Assembly: GCF_041261445.1 (NCBI RefSeq)
Contig: NZ_JBGCCU010000005.1
Coordinates: 186,001-250,000 of the forward strand
Source of the DNA: Catenulispora sp. EB89
GTDB lineage: Bacteria > Actinomycetota > Actinomycetes > Streptomycetales > Catenulisporaceae
DNA length: 64,000 bases
Reading direction: 5' to 3'
The notes beneath the pieces are model-generated. The model worked only from the letters and a program-made list of their open reading frames with translations, did no database searches and was not told the origin of the DNA. This document shows positions 24,846-33,317 of this stretch, piece after piece; position 1 is the stretch's first letter; each line of letters starts with the position of its first letter. The translations under genes were made by a program, and so were the position numbers.

Positions 24846-26033
24846 TCAGCCGGACTGCCCCGCAGGCAACGGCGTCGTCCATTCGAGCTGGTGGGCCAAC
24901 TCCGCGTCGGTGAGCGCCGGTGGCCGCTCGTTCGCGTTGGGGCCGGTGCCAGTGCCGGCCCCCGGCTTCGGCGGCGTGCGGCTCGCGGTCAGGGCGGCGC
25001 TGGCGGCGATGTTGTTCTCGACGCGGGGGCGGCGGAGGAGATCGAAGGTTGCGAGAGCCGCTGACGTGCTTGGGGAGTCGCGGAGGGCCTTGGCCAGGAC
25101 GACGGCGTCCTCCAAGGCCATGGAGGCGCCTTGGCCGGTTGCGGGGGAGGCGGCGTGGGCGGCGTCGCCGATGATCACGGCTCGTGGCGTGTTCCAGCGC
25201 AGGCCGAGGGGCAGGTCGAGGGCGTTGGTGACCATGAGCTGATCGGTGGTGGCGGCGACGATGGCGGCGGCCGGGGTGCTGTCGGGGCGGAGGAGCGGGA
25301 CGAGGTGGTCGCGCCACTCGACCGGGGTGGTGGTGGCCATCTCTTCCGCGGTGGCCTGAGGGCCGGAAACCCTAGCGAACCAAAAGGTTTCTCCGCTCGG
25401 CGAGCAGGCGTACCCGAAGGCGGCGTTGCTGCCGCGGATCATGGTGATGGCTTCGGCGTGCTTCTGTTGGGCGGCGGAGGCGTCAGTGGTGTAGCCGTAG
25501 AAGACCCGCTGACCCGCGTAGCGCGGTGCGGCCGGGCTGATCAGCGAGCGCACCGTCGAGTTCAGGCCGTCCGCTCCGATGAGGAGATCGCCGGTGGCGC
25601 TCTGCCCGTCGGTGAACGTCGCGGTGACGCCCGCCGGGTCCTCTGTCAGGGAGCTGAGCCGCGCGCCGTGCCGGATCGGGATGCCCCGGCGCCGTACTTC
25701 CGCCTGAAGCCCTGCGTAGAGATCCGTCCGACGCAAGCAGCGGTAGCGCGCCAAGGGCTCGTCCGGTGAGCCGAGTGGCGCGTCGGCGAGTTCCGTGCCC
25801 GAAGCGTCGATGAGGCGCAGGCGCGTCAGAGGGAAGCCGAGTTCGGCGACCGCGGACGCCGCGCCGATCTGTCCCAGCGCGCGCATCCCGTTGCTCGCCA
25901 ACGTCAGGAAGGCGCCGAGGTCCTCGCCGTTGTCGGGGTGCGCCTCGTAGACCGTGGGCTCGAAGCCCGCCTGGTGCAGGGTCAGCGCGGCGGCTGTGCC
26001 GGCGATGCCGCCGCCGATGATCAGGATTCTCAC
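24846..26033 (-). CDS. FAD-dependent monooxygenase (PHBH/UbiH-like)
   Basis: A 395-residue flavoprotein. N-terminal Rossmann GGGIAGTAAALTLHQAGF (about 7-24) binds FAD. A mid-protein DLLIGADGLNSTVRS matches the conserved DG motif, and VIIGDAAHAASPATGQGASM (about 290-310) is the second FAD motif (GDAAH). The enzyme class hydroxylates aromatic or polyketide-like substrates using NAD(P)H and O2, and also includes drug-inactivating enzymes such as TetX-like oxygenases. The substrate is not evident. The GTG start overlaps the stop of the TetR gene by 4 nt (GTGA), so it is in that regulator's operon and under its control, next to an efflux pump. The C-terminus is Pro/Gly-rich and probably disordered. 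Confidence 0.88.
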   Translation of the reverse strand: MRILIIGGGIAGTAAALTLHQAGFEPTVYEAHPDNGEDLGAFLTLASNGMRALGQIGAASAVAELGFPLTRLRLIDASGTELADAPLGSPDEPLARYRCLRRTDLYAGLQAEVRRRGIPIRHGARLSSLTEDPAGVTATFTDGQSATGDLLIGADGLNSTVRSLISPAAPRYAGQRVFYGYTTDASAAQQKHAEAITMIRGSNAAFGYACSPSGETFWFARVSGPQATAEEMATTTPVEWRDHLVPLLRPDSTPAAAIVAATTDQLMVTNALDLPLGLRWNTPRAVIIGDAAHAASPATGQGASMALEDAVVLAKALRDSPSTSAALATFDLLRRPRVENNIAASAALTASRTPPKPGAGTGTGPNANERPPALTDAELAHQLEWTTPLPAGQSG

Positions 26034-26725
26034 TTACTCGGCTCGCTCTTCCCCGATGTGAGTCCGACCAGCGGCATGAACAGGTCGTCCACGATCTCGA
26101 CGACCCGCTCCACCGGGATCGGCTTGTACGTCATCAGCATCTCGTGCCGCATCAGGTCGAAGGGCATGGCCAGGACCGCCGGGGGGACCGCGGCCAGGTC
26201 GATCTCGCCGCGCTCCTCGGCGCGCGCGAGGATCTGCTGGGACCAGCGGGAGTTGTCCGAGGTCAGGCGTTCCCTGATGTCGGCGGGGGTCATGCCGGCG
26301 CTGGCCATCAGGCCCGCGAAGGTGGCGCCGACGATGGCGACGAAGCCGACCCGGGAGACGCTGACGCCGGTGAGGAAGGCGATCATGTCGTCGCGCAGGC
26401 TGCCGGTGTCGGGGACCTCGACGGGGTGCGTCGTGCCGTAGTGCCGGATGGCGGCCAGGACCAGGTCGTCCTTGTTGGGCCAGCGGCGGTAGAGCACCGC
26501 GACGCCGGTCTTGGCGCGGGCCGCGATCGACTCCATGGTCAGGCGGGCGAAGCCGGCGTCGACCAGCTCCTGCCAGGCGGCGTCCAGGATGGCGGCCTCG
26601 AGTTCCTCGCCGCGGCGGCGCTGGCGGGGCTGCTGCGCCTGGTGCGCCTGCTGGTTCTGGTGCGCCTGCTGTGCCTGCTGGTTCGTCTCGTGCGTCCGGT
26701 CGGTCGCGTGCGCCTGGTCGGTCAC
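26030..26725 (-). CDS. TetR-family repressor
   Basis: A 231-residue regulator. After a Gln/His-rich leader (residues 1-38, HQNQQAHQAQQPRQRRR) comes the TetR helix-turn-helix (about 40-85, EAAILDAAWQELVDAGFARL, GVAVLYRRWPNKDDLVLAAI). A helical ligand domain of the TetR_C type follows. The start is a GTG at 26725. It is co-transcribed with the monooxygenase and divergent from a DHA2 exporter. Two near-identical 22-bp inverted repeats in the 117-bp divergent gap are its likely operators. It therefore probably represses both directions until a small-molecule ligand arrives. The ligand is unknown. Confidence 0.88.
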   Translation of the reverse strand: MTDQAHATDRTHETNQQAQQAHQNQQAHQAQQPRQRRRGEELEAAILDAAWQELVDAGFARLTMESIAARAKTGVAVLYRRWPNKDDLVLAAIRHYGTTHPVEVPDTGSLRDDMIAFLTGVSVSRVGFVAIVGATFAGLMASAGMTPADIRERLTSDNSRWSQQILARAEERGEIDLAAVPPAVLAMPFDLMRHEMLMTYKPIPVERVVEIVDDLFMPLVGLTSGKSEPSK

Positions 26726-26752
26726 GGTTCTCAGCTTAGCGAAGCGCGAAAA

Positions 26753-26774
26753 TAAGAGTGGCTTCCATTTCTTA
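26753..26774. promoter_or_regulatory. TetR operator 1
   Basis: TAAGAGTGGCTTCCATTTCTTA, an inverted repeat with TAAGA/TCTTA arms. It matches operator 2 at 18 of 22 positions and lies 28 bp upstream of the TetR start codon. Confidence 0.75.
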
Positions 26775-26794
26775 TCGAGTCCGGCTACTCTCGC

Positions 26795-26816
26795 TAAGAG
26801 AGGTTTCCGTCTCTTA
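26795..26816. promoter_or_regulatory. TetR operator 2
   Basis: TAAGAGAGGTTTCCGTCTCTTA, 7-bp perfect arms (TAAGAGA/TCTCTTA). It starts exactly 42 bp after operator 1, about four helical turns, so both sites face the same side of the DNA. It lies 27 bp before the exporter start codon. Confidence 0.78.
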
Positions 26817-26842
26817 AGTGGAGCGGAAGTGAGGGGACAGCC

Positions 26843-28363
26843 ATGTCAGAGACAGCAAGGACAGCGACGAAGCCCGCAGGCGGGGGCGGGGACGCGGACG
26901 GGAAACTGGATCCGGCGGTCGTCAAGACCGCGCTGATCCTCATCGTCGGTGCGATGGCCGTCATCTTCGACACCACGATCGTCAGCGTCGCCCTGCACAC
27001 GCTCTCGGCGAAGCTCGACGCCTCGGTCTCGACCATCCAGTGGGTGGCGACCGGCTATCTCCTGGCGCTCGGGATCGCGGTGCCGCTGAGCACGTGGGGA
27101 CTTCAGCGCTTCGGCGGCAAGCGGGTGTGGATGTTCTCCCTGGCCGTGTTCCTCGTCGGCTCGGTCGGGGCCAGCCTGGCGTGGAACGTCGAGGCGCTGA
27201 TCGGCTGGCGGGTCGTGCAGGGACTCGGCGGCGGCCTCATGCTCCCGCTGATGACGACGCTGATCTTCCAGTCGGCCGGCGGGAAGTCGCTCGGGCGGCT
27301 CGTCACCTACGTCGCCCTGCCCGCGCTGCTCGGGCCGATCCTCGGTCCGGTAATCGGCGGCGCGATCCTGACGCACCTGTCGTGGCGCTACATGTTCTGG
27401 GTGAACGTGCCGTTTTGCCTGATCGGCATGTTCCTCGCCTGGCGCTACCTGAAGATCGACGACGCGCCCGCGCCGGGGTCGGGAGGTTCGGGCGCCGCCG
27501 GGAGCAAGGCGAAGCTGGACCTGCCCGGGCTCCTGCTCCTCGCGCCGGGGACCTCGATCGTGCTGCTGGGCCTGGCCAACGCGGGTACCGGCTCCGGCTT
27601 CGGCCAGACCGACGTGATCCTCCCGCTCATCGAGGGCGGCGCGCTGCTGGCCGCGTTCGTCGGGTACGCGCTGCGCGCCAGCCGTCCGCTCGTCGAGATC
27701 CGGCTGCTCGCCAGGCGGTCGGTCGCCTCGTCGTCGGCGGTGTTGTTCTTCTCCGGCTTCTCGCTGTACGGAGCCATGCTCCTGATGCCGCTGTACTACC
27801 AGGACGTGCGTGGCGCCTCGGCGCTGTCCGCGGGCATCCTGCTGGTGCCGCAGGGGGTCGGCACGATCCTGTCGCGCATCGTCACCGGCGGCGCCATCGA
27901 CCGGCTCGGCACGCGGGTCCTGGCGCTGAGCGGCTTCGCCATCGTGGCCGTCGCGACCGTCCCGTTCGCGCTGGCCGGGCCGCACACGGCCGAATGGCAG
28001 CTCGCCGGCTGGATGGTGTTGCGCGGGTTCGGGCTCGGGGCCGTGACGATGCCGGTGATGGTCGCCGGGTACGTCGGGCTGGAGAAGCACCAGATCCCGC
28101 ATTCCAGTGTGCTGACCCGGACCGCGCAGCAGATCGGCGGCTCGTTCGGGACGGCGGTGCTGGCGGTGATCCTGCAGAGCGGCATCGCGGCGCATCCGCG
28201 GACGCCGGTGACCGCGTTCCACTCGGCGTTCTGGTGGTCGGTGGGGTTCTCCGCGGTCGCGGTGCTGCTGTCGCTGACGCTGCCCGGTGCGCAGCGGGCG
28301 CCTGTGGCGGACCCGGGGACGGCTTCCGCGGAACGCTTGGCCTCGGCGTCTGTGGAGGGGTAA
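26843..28363 (+). CDS. MFS transporter, DHA2 (EmrB/QacA-like) drug exporter
   Basis: A 506-residue integral membrane protein with about 14 predicted spans. The N-terminus has the DHA2 signature region (VIFDTTIVSVALHTLSAKLD, then TIQWVATGYLLALGIAVPLS), motif A-like WGLQRFGGKRVWMFSLAVF, and motif C-like LPALLGPILGPVIGGAILT. The family exports hydrophobic drugs by proton antiport. It is divergent from the TetR-monooxygenase operon with two operators between, so it is likely induced by the same compound. AGGGGA precedes the ATG. A hairpin terminator lies 15 bp after the stop. Confidence 0.9.
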   Translation: MSETARTATKPAGGGGDADGKLDPAVVKTALILIVGAMAVIFDTTIVSVALHTLSAKLDASVSTIQWVATGYLLALGIAVPLSTWGLQRFGGKRVWMFSLAVFLVGSVGASLAWNVEALIGWRVVQGLGGGLMLPLMTTLIFQSAGGKSLGRLVTYVALPALLGPILGPVIGGAILTHLSWRYMFWVNVPFCLIGMFLAWRYLKIDDAPAPGSGGSGAAGSKAKLDLPGLLLLAPGTSIVLLGLANAGTGSGFGQTDVILPLIEGGALLAAFVGYALRASRPLVEIRLLARRSVASSSAVLFFSGFSLYGAMLLMPLYYQDVRGASALSAGILLVPQGVGTILSRIVTGGAIDRLGTRVLALSGFAIVAVATVPFALAGPHTAEWQLAGWMVLRGFGLGAVTMPVMVAGYVGLEKHQIPHSSVLTRTAQQIGGSFGTAVLAVILQSGIAAHPRTPVTAFHSAFWWSVGFSAVAVLLSLTLPGAQRAPVADPGTASAERLASASVEG

Positions 28364-28378
28364 GGAGCTTGAGACGTG

Positions 28379-28412
28379 GAACGGCCCCGTCGCTGTTGCG
28401 ACGGGGCCGTTC
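28379..28412. terminator. Bidirectional hairpin terminator
   Basis: GAACGGCCCCGTCGC-TGTT-GCGACGGGGCCGTTC, a perfect 15-bp stem with a 4-nt loop. It sits between the exporter and the convergent collagen-like gene. Confidence 0.8.
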
Positions 28413-28427
28413 GGCGCGCGGTGCGGT

Positions 28428-29768
28428 CTACGGGAACGGGATGGTGACCCAGTAGATCGGGTTGGTGGTCGTGCCCCGGTTGCAGGCGACGGTCGGGGTG
28501 GCGCCATTGTCGAGGCCGTTGGTTCCGCTGAGCGTGCAGACGAGTTCGGCCGCGTGGCCGCCGGCGGTGACGACGTTGACGTAGAGGTGGTCGTGCTGGA
28601 TGGCTTCCGAGACGTCGACGACGTGGTCGGCGGTCGTGCCCGGGTAGCCGATGCCGAGGAGCCCGGTGCTCAGAGACTGGGCGGGGCCGCGGAGGCTGTT
28701 GTCGATCAGGCGGTAGTTCAGGGCATTGCCGCTGAGGGTGACCTGCTCGGCGAACTCGTCGCTGTGGAAGGCGATGTCGATGTCCGGGCCGGCGGGGCCG
28801 GTCGGGCCGGTCGCTCCGGCAGGGCCGGCGGGACCGGCGGGGCCGGCTGCTCCGGCAGGACCTGCGGGGCCGGCAGGACCGACAGCGCCGGCAGGACCGG
28901 CAGGACCTGCGGGGCCGGCAGGGCCTGCAGACCCGGTCGCGCCGGGGGTGCCCGCAGGGCCTGCGGGACCGGCGGGACCGACAGCGCCAGCCGGCCCGGC
29001 GGGGCCTGCAGAGCCGGTCGCGCCGGGGGTACCGGCAGGGCCGGCGGGTCCGGCAGGACCGGCAGGGCCTGCCGTGCCCGGAGTTCCAGGAACACCCTGA
29101 GGCCCGGCGGGACCAGCCGGGCCCGCAGAACCGGTCGCGCCGGCAGGACCGGCCGGTCCGGCAGTGCCCGTGTCACCCTTCATCCCGGTGGCGCCAGTGG
29201 CGCCAGCCGGACCGGCGGGCCCCCGCAGCCCCATCGGCCCACGAGCCCCCTTCGGCCCGCGCGGACCGGTGGGCCCCTGCTTCCCGACGCACTCGCACTT
29301 CTCGTGCGGCTTGTGGTGGCACGGCATGTGCGCCACGCGGTGGTGGTGTGCGGGCTCGAAGTGCCGACGGGGCACGTACACGTGCGGCGGCTGCGGAGGA
29401 GGCAACGGCATTCCGTCGGCTTTCGGCGTGAACGCGTGCTGGATCGCCGCCTGCTGGATCGCCGCCTGGTGCAGCGCCGGGTGTACGGCCGCGCTGAGCG
29501 TCGTCCGGTCCGAGACCCGAGCCGCGACCCGAGCCGCCGGCGGCGCCGAGAACGCGGCGGCGCTGAGCGGTTTGGCCGCGTCGACCGGTGCGGCGGCGGC
29601 GAGCGGCGCGGTGCTCGCCGCGGCCTCCGTGCGGGCGCGGTGGTCGTGCGCCGTGCCGTGCTGAACGCCGACGACCGTCAGCGTCGCGCCGGCGAGCACC
29701 GTCAGGCCGGTAGTCACCATGACGCACTTCTGGAGCGTCCCCACCGACCTTTGAGATTCTTGCGGCAT
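28428..29768 (-). CDS. Collagen-like membrane-anchored surface protein
   Basis: A 446-residue protein. It has a short cytoplasmic N-terminus, one span at about 16-36 ([20 protein letters not shown]), and an Ala-rich stalk. A His/Cys patch follows ([20 protein letters not shown]), then about 56 unbroken Gly-X-Y triplets rich in GPA (about 162-330). A C-terminal globular domain ends the protein (about 331-446, with [20 protein letters not shown] and [20 protein letters not shown]). The triplets should form a collagen triple helix, with the C-terminal domain as likely trimerisation head. Pro is mostly in X and Ala in Y. The first triplets carry charged residues ([10 protein letters not shown]), unlike the later GPA array. 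A glycosyltransferase gene lies upstream on the same strand. Confidence 0.82.
   Translation of the reverse strand: MPQESQRSVGTLQKCVMVTTGLTVLAGATLTVVGVQHGTAHDHRARTEAAASTAPLAAAAPVDAAKPLSAAAFSAPPAARVAARVSDRTTLSAAVHPALHQAAIQQAAIQHAFTPKADGMPLPPPQPPHVYVPRRHFEPAHHHRVAHMPCHHKPHEKCECVGKQGPTGPRGPKGARGPMGLRGPAGPAGATGATGMKGDTGTAGPAGPAGATGSAGPAGPAGPQGVPGTPGTAGPAGPAGPAGPAGTPGATGSAGPAGPAGAVGPAGPAGPAGTPGATGSAGPAGPAGPAGPAGAVGPAGPAGPAGAAGPAGPAGPAGATGPTGPAGPDIDIAFHSDEFAEQVTLSGNALNYRLIDNSLRGPAQSLSTGLLGIGYPGTTADHVVDVSEAIQHDHLYVNVVTAGGHAAELVCTLSGTNGLDNGATPTVACNRGTTTNPIYWVTIPFP
28785..29290 (-). repeat. Collagen Gly-X-Y DNA repeat tract
   Basis: A run of near-identical 9-18 bp units coding GPA, GAT and GTP triplets. 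Larger blocks ([15 protein letters not shown]) recur twice, a sign of block duplication. Such tracts commonly change length by slippage. Confidence 0.75.
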
Positions 29769-29950
29769 GCTGGAGTAGCCCTTTCCCGAGTGAATCTGAA
29801 GAATGGCGACTGGCCTCAGACCTCTGGTTGCCCGAAGCTTGATCGCACCGAAACGGCATCGCCGTCTTCCTCACTCGCTCGGCCGATCCGTCGAGGTCAG
29901 ACCACGCTCAGCGGGTGATCGGGCCGCGACAGCACACCGCATTCCTCATA

Positions 29951-31162
29951 TCAACGACGAGATTCGACGAGCCGCCGCACCGACATCTCGCGATTGGCGA
30001 CCGTCTGCTCCCGGTGGAGGTCCGGCAGCTCCGGCATCTCCAGCAGCATGTCGCAGGCCCGCACCGAGCCCCGGAAGTCGTCGACCCAGTACGCGCTGAT
30101 GGAGAGCTCGAACAGCAGCCCCCACCGGTACACCCACGGCCGCACGAACAACACGTCGTCCGGTTGTGGCTCACCGATCCCGGCGCTGGCGAATGAATAA
30201 GCAGCCTGATACTGCCCGCGCAGCCTCAGCCGCGATGCGAGCTCGTACAACGCCTCCAGCCGCCGCGGCCGGTACTCCCAGGCCTGGACGAAGGCGTCCA
30301 TCGCGGCCGGCCAGTCGCCGGCGTCCGCCGTCAGCTCCCCGATCTGCAGCAGCGAGAAGTAGACCTCCTCGGCCCAGCCGCCCATCTCCACCCGCCGGCG
30401 GTACAAGGCGATCGCCGCTCCGCGCTCGCCGAGATCGCGCCGCGTCTGCGCGAGGTAGAACACCGTGCGGGTGTTGCCCGGATCCCGTTCGAGGTCCGCG
30501 GACAACAGGCGGATGTCGCGCTCGAACTTGTCGGCGCGCGAGCCGCCGTCGGCGAAGTGGTCGACCACCAGCTCGTCGAGGTGGAGTTCGTGGAGCTCCC
30601 GGTCGGCGCGGTCGGTGGTGAGGTATTCGTGGGTGGAGCCGACGTAGCGCCACGGCAGGCTGCCGCGGACCAGCCGCTTGTTGCGGTACTCCTGGTTGCC
30701 GAGGTGCCGGATCATGTACGAGTCCGCGGTCAGCGGCGGGAGCTCGCCGTGCCGACGCAGGACCATGTCGGCGTCGACGAGCAGCAGGTAGTCGCCCTTG
30801 CCCCGGGCGTGTTCCAGGTTCAGCGAGCGGTTGTGGCCGAAGTCGCGCCACGGGTCCTCGTGCAGTTCGCCGGGGACGTCCGCCAGCGCCGCGCGGATCA
30901 GGTCCTGGGTACCGTCGGTCGATCCGGTGTCGGAGACGACCCAGTAGTCGACCAGTCCGCGCACCGAGGCCAGGCAGCGTTCGATGACCGCGGCCTCGTT
31001 CTTCACGATCATGCACAGGCAGATCGACGCGCGCCCGGTGAGGCGGAACGCCGCCGCCGTGTCGGCCAGGCCTCGTTCCTCGGGGGTCGCCGCCCCGTCC
31101 ACGTCGTCGGGCCTGGGCCCCGGCAGGATCGACGGCAACTGCGCGGGTGTCGGCTGGCTCAC
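29951..31162 (-). CDS. GT2 glycosyltransferase with TPR-like C-terminal half
   Basis: A 403-residue cytoplasmic enzyme. The GT-A domain (about 45-235) has SICLCMIVKNEAAVIERCLA, VVSDTGSTDGTQDLIRAALA and the metal-binding LLLVDADMVL. The second half (about 240-400) is TPR-like helical repeats (GNTRTVFYLAQTRRDLGERG, WPAAMDAFVQAWEYRPRRLE). This GT2-TPR layout is typical of proteins that glycosylate peptides or build cell-surface glycans. It lies 182 bp upstream of the collagen-like gene on the same strand. Modification of that Thr/Ala-rich stalk is an attractive guess, not shown. Confidence 0.82.
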   Translation of the reverse strand: MSQPTPAQLPSILPGPRPDDVDGAATPEERGLADTAAAFRLTGRASICLCMIVKNEAAVIERCLASVRGLVDYWVVSDTGSTDGTQDLIRAALADVPGELHEDPWRDFGHNRSLNLEHARGKGDYLLLVDADMVLRRHGELPPLTADSYMIRHLGNQEYRNKRLVRGSLPWRYVGSTHEYLTTDRADRELHELHLDELVVDHFADGGSRADKFERDIRLLSADLERDPGNTRTVFYLAQTRRDLGERGAAIALYRRRVEMGGWAEEVYFSLLQIGELTADAGDWPAAMDAFVQAWEYRPRRLEALYELASRLRLRGQYQAAYSFASAGIGEPQPDDVLFVRPWVYRWGLLFELSISAYWVDDFRGSVRACDMLLEMPELPDLHREQTVANREMSVRRLVESRR

Positions 31163-31276
31163 GGCGGCGTCCCTTCAGGCGGGCGGTATGTCCGTTACGC
31201 GCACATACCGTAGCGCTCCGCCATCCGGGAAATGCGCAGGATGGCTCCTCCCCGCGTGCCGGGGCGTGTCGCGGAA

Positions 31277-31642
31277 TCAGGAACGGAACGACGCGTACAA
31301 CGCGTCCAGAGCCTCGTCCATCGCGGCCTTGTCGGGCGTCGCGCACCGGTAGTTCAGCCCTCTGATCCACATCAGCAGATCGTCCTCGGGCGCCAGGCCG
31401 TGGACCCGGACGTAGTACGCGAGCCCGTCGCTCCACACCCACGTGCCGTCGGTCCGGAACGAGGCGCCGACCACTTTGCCGCGCGAGGGATCGAGCTTGT
31501 CCGGACTCAGGGCCGTGGTCATCAGGATCGGCGCGCCGGCGGCCAGGAACGCGGCGACGCGCTCGCGTTCGGCGTCCTCGAGAATCGGGCCGATGATGCC
31601 GCTGTCCACCGGGACTCGGGCGATGTGAACCTGCTCAGGCAT
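31277..31642 (-). CDS. Immunity-like protein, paralogue of the upstream protein's C-terminal domain
   Basis: A 121-residue protein. It is similar in length and pattern to the last ~110 residues of the upstream 559-residue protein: a stretch ending in a D-P-(S/D)-R/H-G-(K/R)-V-V motif, then FRTDGTWVWSDGLAYYVRVH here against YRTDGEWIWRASAAYYLAEY there. Its ATG lies 8 bp inside the upstream gene, so it is the last gene of the ESX operon. It is probably a second or duplicated immunity factor for the CpnT-like toxin. No catalytic motif or signal peptide is seen. Confidence 0.6.
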   Translation of the reverse strand: MPEQVHIARVPVDSGIIGPILEDAERERVAAFLAAGAPILMTTALSPDKLDPSRGKVVGASFRTDGTWVWSDGLAYYVRVHGLAPEDDLLMWIRGLNYRCATPDKAAMDEALDALYASFRS

Positions 31643-33314
31643 CGGCGACGTCCGCTCCTCGTTCCATCCGCCGCAGGTGCGCGAGCAGATCCGGATGCGG
31701 CGCGAGCTGGTACTCGGCCAGGTAGTACGCGGCCGACGCGCGCCAGATCCACTCCCCGTCGGTGCGGTACTCCTGCGGGACGACCCGGCCGTGGTCCGGA
31801 TCGATCACGTCCTCGGCCGCCGCGAGGCTCGACACCACGGCGTTCCCGGACATCATCCGCGCGGCCAGGCGGTCGCATTCGGCCGGGTCGGGCAGCCGCA
31901 CGTGGTCGGCGCCGAAGCGCGGCACGCCGTCGTCGTCCGCGAAGTCGTAGACGCCGGTGCTCCGGATGCCGCCGGTGTGCGGCGACTCCTCCAGCGTGGC
32001 GATCCACAGCGGGTCGGCGTCCTTCAGCGCGGCCAGGTGGAACTCCGACAGCGCCTCGCCGCTCCAGAACACCTCGATCTGCGCGGGTCCGGCCGGGGCC
32101 TGCGCCAGCTGCGCGTCGAAGGCGACGTCCCAGGCGGCCAGCCCGGGATCGACCTCGATCAGGAACACCGGGATCACGGCCGCGCCGCTGCCCCGCCAGG
32201 CCCGCCAGACCTGCAGCACGCCCGGCTGCGAGGCCATCATCAGCACCAGCGTCGGACCGGCGTCCAGGCCCTGGTCCGGAGCCGGGCAGAGGTCGAAGGC
32301 GGCCGCCGGTTTCGGGGTGCCGGCGATGCTGACCGGGACCCGGTCCAGCGCCGACAGATCCAGTCCCGGTTCCTCGATCTGCCCGGGGATCTCCCGCAGC
32401 AGCGCGACTTCCGCCGGGGTCAGCGCGAAGCCCGACTCGGCCAGGACCGAGACCAGGCCGACGGAGAACGCCGCCAACTCGCCCTCGGCCAGCGACTGCC
32501 GCAGCCCGGCCAGCCGCTCGGCGGGCAGGTCCGCGGCCAGCCGCAGCAGCAGCCGGTGCAGCCGGGTCATCGTGGCCCAGACCTCGCCGGACCACTGGAA
32601 CCACTCGGTGACGCGGGCGGCCCGCTCGCGGTCGACGGCCGCGCCGAACACCGACGCGCCCCGTTCCGGCAGCTCGGGCCGGGCCCACAGCCGCAGCGAC
32701 GCGGCCAGCGCAGCCCGCTGATATCCGGTCTGCGGGTCGCCGGTCCAGTACGCCTCGATCTGCGGGGCTCCCTCGCCTCGCGTCTGAAGCGCGCGCCCCG
32801 CCTCGGCCGCCAGCCGCCACGCCTCGGCGCCGGACGCGAGGTCCAGGAGATACACGCGCCGGTCGCCGTGGCCGGTCCCGGATCTCGTCGACCGGCGGAC
32901 CGCCACGACCTTCGGGTCGCGGAACACCGAGGCGACCATCGCCCGGTCGAGGTCGTCGGCGATCGCGGGCGGCCCGGTCCGGAAGGCCACGGAAGGCGGC
33001 AGTTGTTCGGCGGCGTCGGAGATCCGGAGCTCAGGCGGCAGACCGGGCCGGCGGCCGGGAGCGGCCGGGAGCGCGGCGAGCGTCTCGGCCTCCTGTGGTG
33101 TCAAGCTGACCCCGAGCGTCATCGCGGTGGTGACGACGACCTCGGCGAGTCCGACGAGGTCCTCCTGCGCGAGCCACTCCCGGGCCTGCGTGATCAGCGG
33201 ATCGGGCAGCCGTCCGGCCAGGCCCGAGAGCAGCCGGTGGACGCGGGCCAGCGTCCGCCACCGCTCGGCGGCCGTGCTCCCGATCGCGCTGTCCGCGGGT
33301 TCCTGCTCGGTCAT
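31635..33314 (-). CDS. Large immunity-like protein with internally duplicated domains
   Basis: A 559-residue cytoplasmic protein that starts 3 bp after the toxin stop. A GGAGGAGG for it lies inside the toxin's last codons. It contains two repeats, each a helical piece (RVHRLLSGLAGRLPDPLI; RLHRLLLRLAADLPAERL) followed by a SseB-like alpha/beta piece (IEAYWTGDPQTGYQRAALAA; IEVFWSGEALSEFHLAALKD). A third C-terminal domain has YRTDGEWIWRASAAYYLAEY. The three-domain build and its position immediately behind a polymorphic toxin argue for immunity. No family was recognised with certainty. Confidence 0.6.
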   Translation of the reverse strand: MTEQEPADSAIGSTAAERWRTLARVHRLLSGLAGRLPDPLITQAREWLAQEDLVGLAEVVVTTAMTLGVSLTPQEAETLAALPAAPGRRPGLPPELRISDAAEQLPPSVAFRTGPPAIADDLDRAMVASVFRDPKVVAVRRSTRSGTGHGDRRVYLLDLASGAEAWRLAAEAGRALQTRGEGAPQIEAYWTGDPQTGYQRAALAASLRLWARPELPERGASVFGAAVDRERAARVTEWFQWSGEVWATMTRLHRLLLRLAADLPAERLAGLRQSLAEGELAAFSVGLVSVLAESGFALTPAEVALLREIPGQIEEPGLDLSALDRVPVSIAGTPKPAAAFDLCPAPDQGLDAGPTLVLMMASQPGVLQVWRAWRGSGAAVIPVFLIEVDPGLAAWDVAFDAQLAQAPAGPAQIEVFWSGEALSEFHLAALKDADPLWIATLEESPHTGGIRSTGVYDFADDDGVPRFGADHVRLPDPAECDRLAARMMSGNAVVSSLAAAEDVIDPDHGRVVPQEYRTDGEWIWRASAAYYLAEYQLAPHPDLLAHLRRMERGADVADA

Positions 33315-33317
33315 GGA

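Noticed and set aside
28726-29100. Plus-strand GPAGP-rich frame within the collagen gene
   Set aside because: GPA codons read as GPA-like triplets on the other strand also (GGC/GCC complement), so the antisense mimic is expected. The minus-strand protein has membrane span, head domain and start site.
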